The position numbers were made by a program, and so were the translations under genes. Of a stretch of DNA of 64,000 bases, positions 58,619-64,000 are shown one piece after another. Numbering within the stretch: position 1 is the first letter of the stretch; the number at the start of each line of letters is the position of its first letter. Source of the DNA: Liolophura sinensis (Eukaryota > Mollusca > Polyplacophora > Chitonida > Chitonidae). Below the pieces are notes generated by a model. It did not search any database and had not been told where the DNA came from. It saw nothing but the letters and a program-made list of their open reading frames with translations. The stretch covers positions 62,038,984 through 62,102,983 of the forward strand of contig NC_088300.1 in the NCBI RefSeq assembly GCF_032854445.1, read 5' to 3'.

Positions 58619-60500
58619 TAATGTACCAATTTGTTCAATTCTTGCAAGCTGTGACACAACACTATGGATTTTGTAACTAGTTTTCTGTGTCGTCAATTGT
58701 AAGAAAGAACAAAGACTTCAAAAAGAAGAGCCTCATTGTTGGGATTATGATTTGACGGGGAAGATAGTAGTTAGTCCAGATGACCACGCTATCTCCCTAA
58801 CCCTTAGTTTGCTTTCAGCCTCATCTCATAAGTACATACTTGTTTGTAGGTAAAATTGCAAATAACTGGGCTTTCAATATTTGTTTACTGGCCTCCATTT
58901 CGTGGATTGGGCTGTTACCTCGGGTGGGCTTATTGACATGTTCCATCCTTTTGCATTTCTTTGTTGTTACATGGCTTTGGTCACGTGACGGAAATAACCT
59001 ATAAAACTATCAATCAGCTACGCTCCTGGGTAAAGAAGCGGCTTTCATTACGTATCGTGTCTTCATGATTTCATGACGTCGTTCCGTGCTGAACGTGCCG
59101 TTCTTCATGGCATGGACAAACGCGAGAGAGTAAATGTCCATTAAAAATAGACCGTCTGTGCTTCAAGAAATCACCCAGGAATAAAATCGCCCTCACCACA
59201 TCTCTTGTATAGCTTGCCTGCATGATTATTCAAATTTGATAGTTACCCTTGGGGCGTGGTGGCAGCGCCGCGTTGCATAATTGCGTCTACCTGCAAAGAC
59301 ACATTAACTGTACAAAACAGTCAACGTCATTTTGCAATAAGAAAAAAGCGATAAATTCATTGTAGCATAAATATTAAATCAGCATAATAATATAGAAAAC
59401 AGCTTTCAGCAGTTGTGACTCATCCAAATAAACTGTAGTTGACAACGGAGTTATATATTCCCATGGTGAGATATCGTTTTCACATAAACCCGTTTTTATT
59501 ACTTTACAACAAGCACGAACAACTCTCCAAAATGACTGTGAACCCGAATGTCGTAAAAATGTATGAATTTATGGGCAATCTTTCTCCTATATAGACAAAA
59601 TATGAAACGCCTTATAAAAACACCTGTTAGCTTCCCCACTTTTTGCATAATTTAAACGTGATGACATTGGCAATCTCTGTATATTCAGGTGATATTTTTG
59701 TGCCATATTTTTGTTAACAAAAGCTGGAGTGTTCCATTTTTGGGGGCGAAAGAAAACTCACCACTTGGCGCCATCACTGTGGTAGCTGGTTTGCGAGAAT
59801 TAGGGAGTCGTACTGATATACGGTGTTCTGAATCTTTCTCATAGATAGAAAGTTTAACCGATAATTAGCATTGTTGGCTTTAAACGTGGTTAGCGCTGTT
59901 TTCTGTGATGCCTTCAAAATGTGTTCCCTGATGACTCCTTCGTCGTCATATGACTGAAAAAATGTTCACTACGACGTTCTTTGTAGCCTATCAATATCGC
60001 TCAATCAAAATGCAATTGGGATCTACATTTTTATATTATCAAACCATTTTGAAACTGCTTCTGAATGTGGGCTGGGGCTACATGTATGTGAGAAAAGGAA
60101 GTGGGTCCAGTCTGAATGAATACACTGTGTGACCTCAGCAAACCTTTAGAAGTACATCTGGTAAAACTCAGGGAAATTGTAGTGTTACCGCGCCTTTGAG
60201 ATAGAATGATTGAGCGATTGATGTAAAAGGCCGTAGTCCAAATTATTTCTTTGATAAAAAAGCGTGGCCAAGAGAAACTTTCTCTCGCTGAAATCGTTGA
60301 GTTTGTATAAACAAAACATGATTTGCTCTTGTGAAAACCCCGGTGTACAATTTGTAAACAGAAGTCGTTTCTTTAAAATTTGTTCGTTCAGGTACATAAC
60401 TTCCTTTTCAGTCAGATACCTGAATCCATTTGTCCTTTGTATCTAACTGTTGGATACCTAGGGTACACCGATTCTTTCCTTAAACTCCTAATCACATTAC

Positions 60501-63500
60501 ACAAACCACGGGCAGATTTTTTCATGACAATTTTTCAGTGGCCACATCTTGGGTTGACAGGATTATCGCTAGCAGCGTACAAATACTATCACTTTACATT
60601 TTCCTCTCAGCAGCATTGTTTGTGATCGCCAAAACTCCAGACATCATCCAGATAACTGACTTGTTTCGAAATGCTTGAACCGACTTGACTCAAGATGCTT
60701 CGTCACCAGCCTAGAATGAAATCAGCTAATCTGATGTGACATATCGAACTGTCGTCTGGGGACGATAACGGGTTCTGGCGACCATGTGTGAATGCTCCAT
60801 ACGGTATGTACTAGAAAAGGTGAACGACGTAAATCTCAGGATCAGGGTATGGAGCTGAGGTCGGTGGTTCCTTTCAGCAATCCGTTGGACACACACTGTC
60901 GTGTGATAACTGATCATTCAAGTCGCAAGCTGCGTCAATGTTGTTTGCTAAACACACACATATATTGATAGGCTACAAAGTTGTAGTTTATCAGCAAGGC
61001 AGTTAAAAAGGAGTGGATTAAAAAAAACATCTTGATTGTGTAGATAAAGAATTCTGAGATGTGAACCCTTTTTAACGATCTAGAGTGATCTCTTTCAGAT
61101 GAATCCCTGTTATCCAAGGTGCTTGTAATGTAAGCAGTGAACGAATTAAAATCAACTTCTGCCGGTAAAATATGACCCCCAGCGTAATTGCCGTTGTCAT
61201 TACTTTGCAATTGCCGACGGTGGCATAGTATCACAATAAATACACACTGCTCCCCTCCCGAACAACATCCCGTCAGGAACGGGCTTTATTTTCTCCAATA
61301 AACACACTAGAATGCCCATTCAAGCTGATGGAAGGGAATATAGCATTGGTGGAGACGAAAGCGATAACCTTGAAATTTTATGCTTTTAGGCTGTTTCGTT
61401 TGAGACATGTCGCTAAGAAATTTGGCAACCTGTTGCTTTAAGGCATATACTAAAATCAATAGCACTGGCAACACGTTGAGCCCAACACTAACTGAATTCT
61501 TTGGATGATTCTGACGGCTGTAAAAGACAGGCCTTTGGGACTAGGAGTTTTCGCCAGCGTTTTTGGGCACAAAAAGTAAAGAAAATGTACCCACTTCAAC
61601 TTGTTTCAAACTAACTATTTGTTAGGTCTTTCCAGGGTGATAATGTGAAAAATGGCAGGTTATAAAATTGAGCTATAGGTGTAATGACAAAAATTGATGA
61701 CTATTTACAAGTCAAATATTTCAAAAGATTAGAATACCTGATACAGTTCCAAAGTCTGTAGATTTAAGTTTCCTCAGATTGCATTACCATAAACACAGAA
61801 AACTTCCATACTGTCGAATCGTGTCACTATCCACGAAAACCCCAGATAACCTGAGAATTAATTGAAAATGGAGAATTAATTTGTTATGCCCACCGAGACT
61901 GCAACAGAATTTATCTTGAATGACACCTATTTGAGAATGCTTGTGTTTGTGTGTTGCGTAATCTGATGAGCTAAACATCTAAAAAAATAATTTAACAATA
62001 CTAATCACACTGGCTACACATTAAGTTTTACCATTATTGCCTTTATCGGATTAAATTTTAAGACAAGGAAGACAGGCGGACATATGCAGCATCTGGGTTA
62101 TGCCTTGGAGAAATACAGAAAAATTAGATCACTAATGTAACAGTTGCGTTATGCATGTACGTGGGACTGGACAAAAAGCCATATAGCATCGTGGGAAAAT
62201 ATACTTTTGTTCAACATTCTCTTTCTCATGGATTGGTGTGCTTTGAACTGCAATCCATTAGCGGCGGTAAGAGCCAGGATGATGTTTGTTATAGTCGATT
62301 TTTTTTACAGAGTCGCCTATATTCAGCTATCTGTAAAATCAGTCATACTCGCTACCAAAACGGCCTTTAGTCAGTGCCACGTAACAATCCATGTTCTACA
62401 GATTCATATATCGGACGTCCATGTTATGAAAAAATTGCAGTTAGAACACTTTTTCTAACTCACAGTGTTAAACTCCATCACCATAGTTTCGACGCCAAGA
62501 ACTCATTGCCTCGGGTGAGGTCATAATTATTCAAAAGCAAGTTGCATGCTAGACAATGGGCGTGGTGAGCGATTTGTTTTACAATGGCTGTCCTAACTAG
62601 TGGTTAGAGCAAAGTCCATGCAACAACAAGGCCTAGACTACTCTCTTTGCAAATAACTAGATCGCTATAATTTCCCAATATCCATCTCTAAAACTATATA
62701 TCCATTAGATCATCTACTACAAAGATAAAATAAAACTCACTTATTACGATTTTATTAATATACTAAAACGTGTAAACAATTTCAACCATGACATTGTCAG
62801 AAACAGGGTTTACAGTAAAGTCAACAGCATTTCCGGTGAACCGCTTTACCCTCCATCAAACATGTTGAACCCAATAGCCAGTATGCCACTGGTTTTTGAA
62901 TGATGATGACATCTCCCGAGGCTGTTGGTTCTTGGTCGTCGAAACAGAGCAGATGGACTTTAACATTAGGATTTAGAAAAAAGTGTTCTAACTACAATGT
63001 TTTTGTAATAATATGGACGTCCAACGTTTCAGCGTGTAGATTCTGACTAAAGGCAATCTAGGTGGCGTATCTGATTGAATTTACAGAGAGGTGAATAATG
63101 ACGATTCTGCAAAAGAAACACACTATAATGCACCAATTTGTTCAATTCTTGCAAGCTGTGACACAACACTATGGATTTTGCAACTAGTTTTCTGTGTCGT
63201 CAATTGTAATAAGGAACGAAAGACTTCAAAAAGAAGAGCCTAATTGCTGGGATATGATTTGACGGGGAAGATAGTAGTTAGTCCCAGATGACCACGCTAT
63301 CTCCCTAACCCTTAGTTTGCTATCAGCCTCATCTCATAAGTACATACTTGTTTGTAGGTAAAATTGCAAATAACTGGGCTTTCAATATTTGTTTACTGGC
63401 CTCCATTTCGTGGATTGGGCTGTTACCTCGGGTGGCTTATTGACATGTTCCATCCTTTTGCATTTCTTTGTTGTTGCATGACTTTGTCACGTGACGGAAA

Positions 63501-64000
63501 TAACCTATAAACTATCAATCAGCTACGCTCTTGGGTAATGAAGCGGCTTTGATTGCGTATCATGTCTTCATGATTTCATGACGTCGTTCCGTGATGAATT
63601 TCCCGTTCTTCATGGCGTGAGAAGGTAAAAGTGAGAAAGTAAATGTCCATTGAAAATAGACCGTCTGTGCTTCAAGAAATCACCCAGGAATAAAATCGCC
63701 CTCACCACATCTCTTGTATAGCTTGCCTGCATGATTGTTCAAATTTGATAGTTACCCTTGGGGCGTGGTGGCAGCGCCGCGTTGCATAATTGCGTCTACC
63801 TGAGAAGACACAATAACTGTACAAAGCAGTTAACGTCATTTTGCAATAAGAAAAAAGCAATAAATTCATTGTAGCATAAATATTAAATCAGCATAATAAT
63901 ATAGAAAACAGCTTTCAGCAGTTGTGACTCATCCAAATAAACTGTAGTTGACAACGTAGTTATGTATACCCATGGTGAGATATCGTTTTCACATAAACCC
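60501..64000. repeat. Array II unit 5, cut by the window edge
   Basis: Anchors: cttgggttgacaggattatc (60548), cttgaaccgacttgactcaa (60675), catgtgtgaatgctc (60783), gggtgataatgtgaaaaa (61636), gagaatgcttgtgtttgtgt (61934), ctataagctacg-type block with gtcacgtgacggaaataacc (63487). Ends at the window edge inside the segment equal to 59500 in unit 4. More copies may follow. Confidence 0.87.
62292..63125. mobile_element. Foldback element, copy 2 (duplicated with its unit)
   Basis: Same position, ends and TA duplication (62290-62291, 63126-63127) as the copy at 57793-58618, differing by scattered substitutions and small indels. Carried along by the unit 4/5 duplication, not an independent insertion. 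Confidence 0.88.

Overview
The window looks like gene-poor nuclear DNA from an invertebrate animal, most likely a mollusc or another lophotrochozoan. It is AT-rich, has no long open reading frames or bacterial-type operons, and carries many copies of two tRNA-headed SINE families. I know the first family's body sequence from molluscan genomes from memory; I could not search for it. No complete protein-coding gene is visible. The only coding signals are isolated: a candidate 34-codon internal exon (1405-1506), a candidate first coding exon of 17 codons ending at a strong splice donor (41240-41290), and decayed protein remnants of a PIF/Harbinger DNA transposon (22.2-23.6 kb). Most other open frames are artefacts of tandem repeats, often with a period divisible by 3 or three-fold higher-order repetition.

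Layout. 1-0.75 kb: two minisatellites. 0.75-6 kb: SINE-rich, including a two-SINE composite that was copied as one unit, inverted, to 4981-5505 with its own 12-base target duplication, beside a second nested SINE. 8.4-9.8 and 11.7-12.1 kb: decayed minisatellites. 12.9-25.2 kb (array I): about three copies of a multi-kilobase unit that carries 40-base satellite arrays, two higher-order repeats (120 and 139 bases), and in two copies a 575-base block far better conserved than its surroundings; the third copy also holds a 42-base minisatellite and the Harbinger remnant. 26.4-27.4 kb: about 49 copies of a 20-base repeat. 27.4-45.4 kb: mostly unique DNA with SINEs, three inverted-repeat elements (MITE-like, at 31.8, 33.8 and 37.9 kb), and AT-rich stretches that may hold conserved regulatory elements. 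46.4-47.0 kb: a 45-base minisatellite interrupted by a SINE. 47.1-64.0 kb (array II): five tandem copies of a roughly 3-4.5 kb unit, the third truncated and the fifth running off the end.

The parts are linked. The two arrays act as dated backgrounds: SINEs, a palindromic MITE and an 826-base foldback element sit in some unit copies, while sister copies keep the empty site. This shows directly where each element inserted and in what order. A piece of array II (20993-21282) also lies inverted inside array I. The window is best read as a record of retroposition, transposition and tandem expansion in intergenic or intronic DNA.
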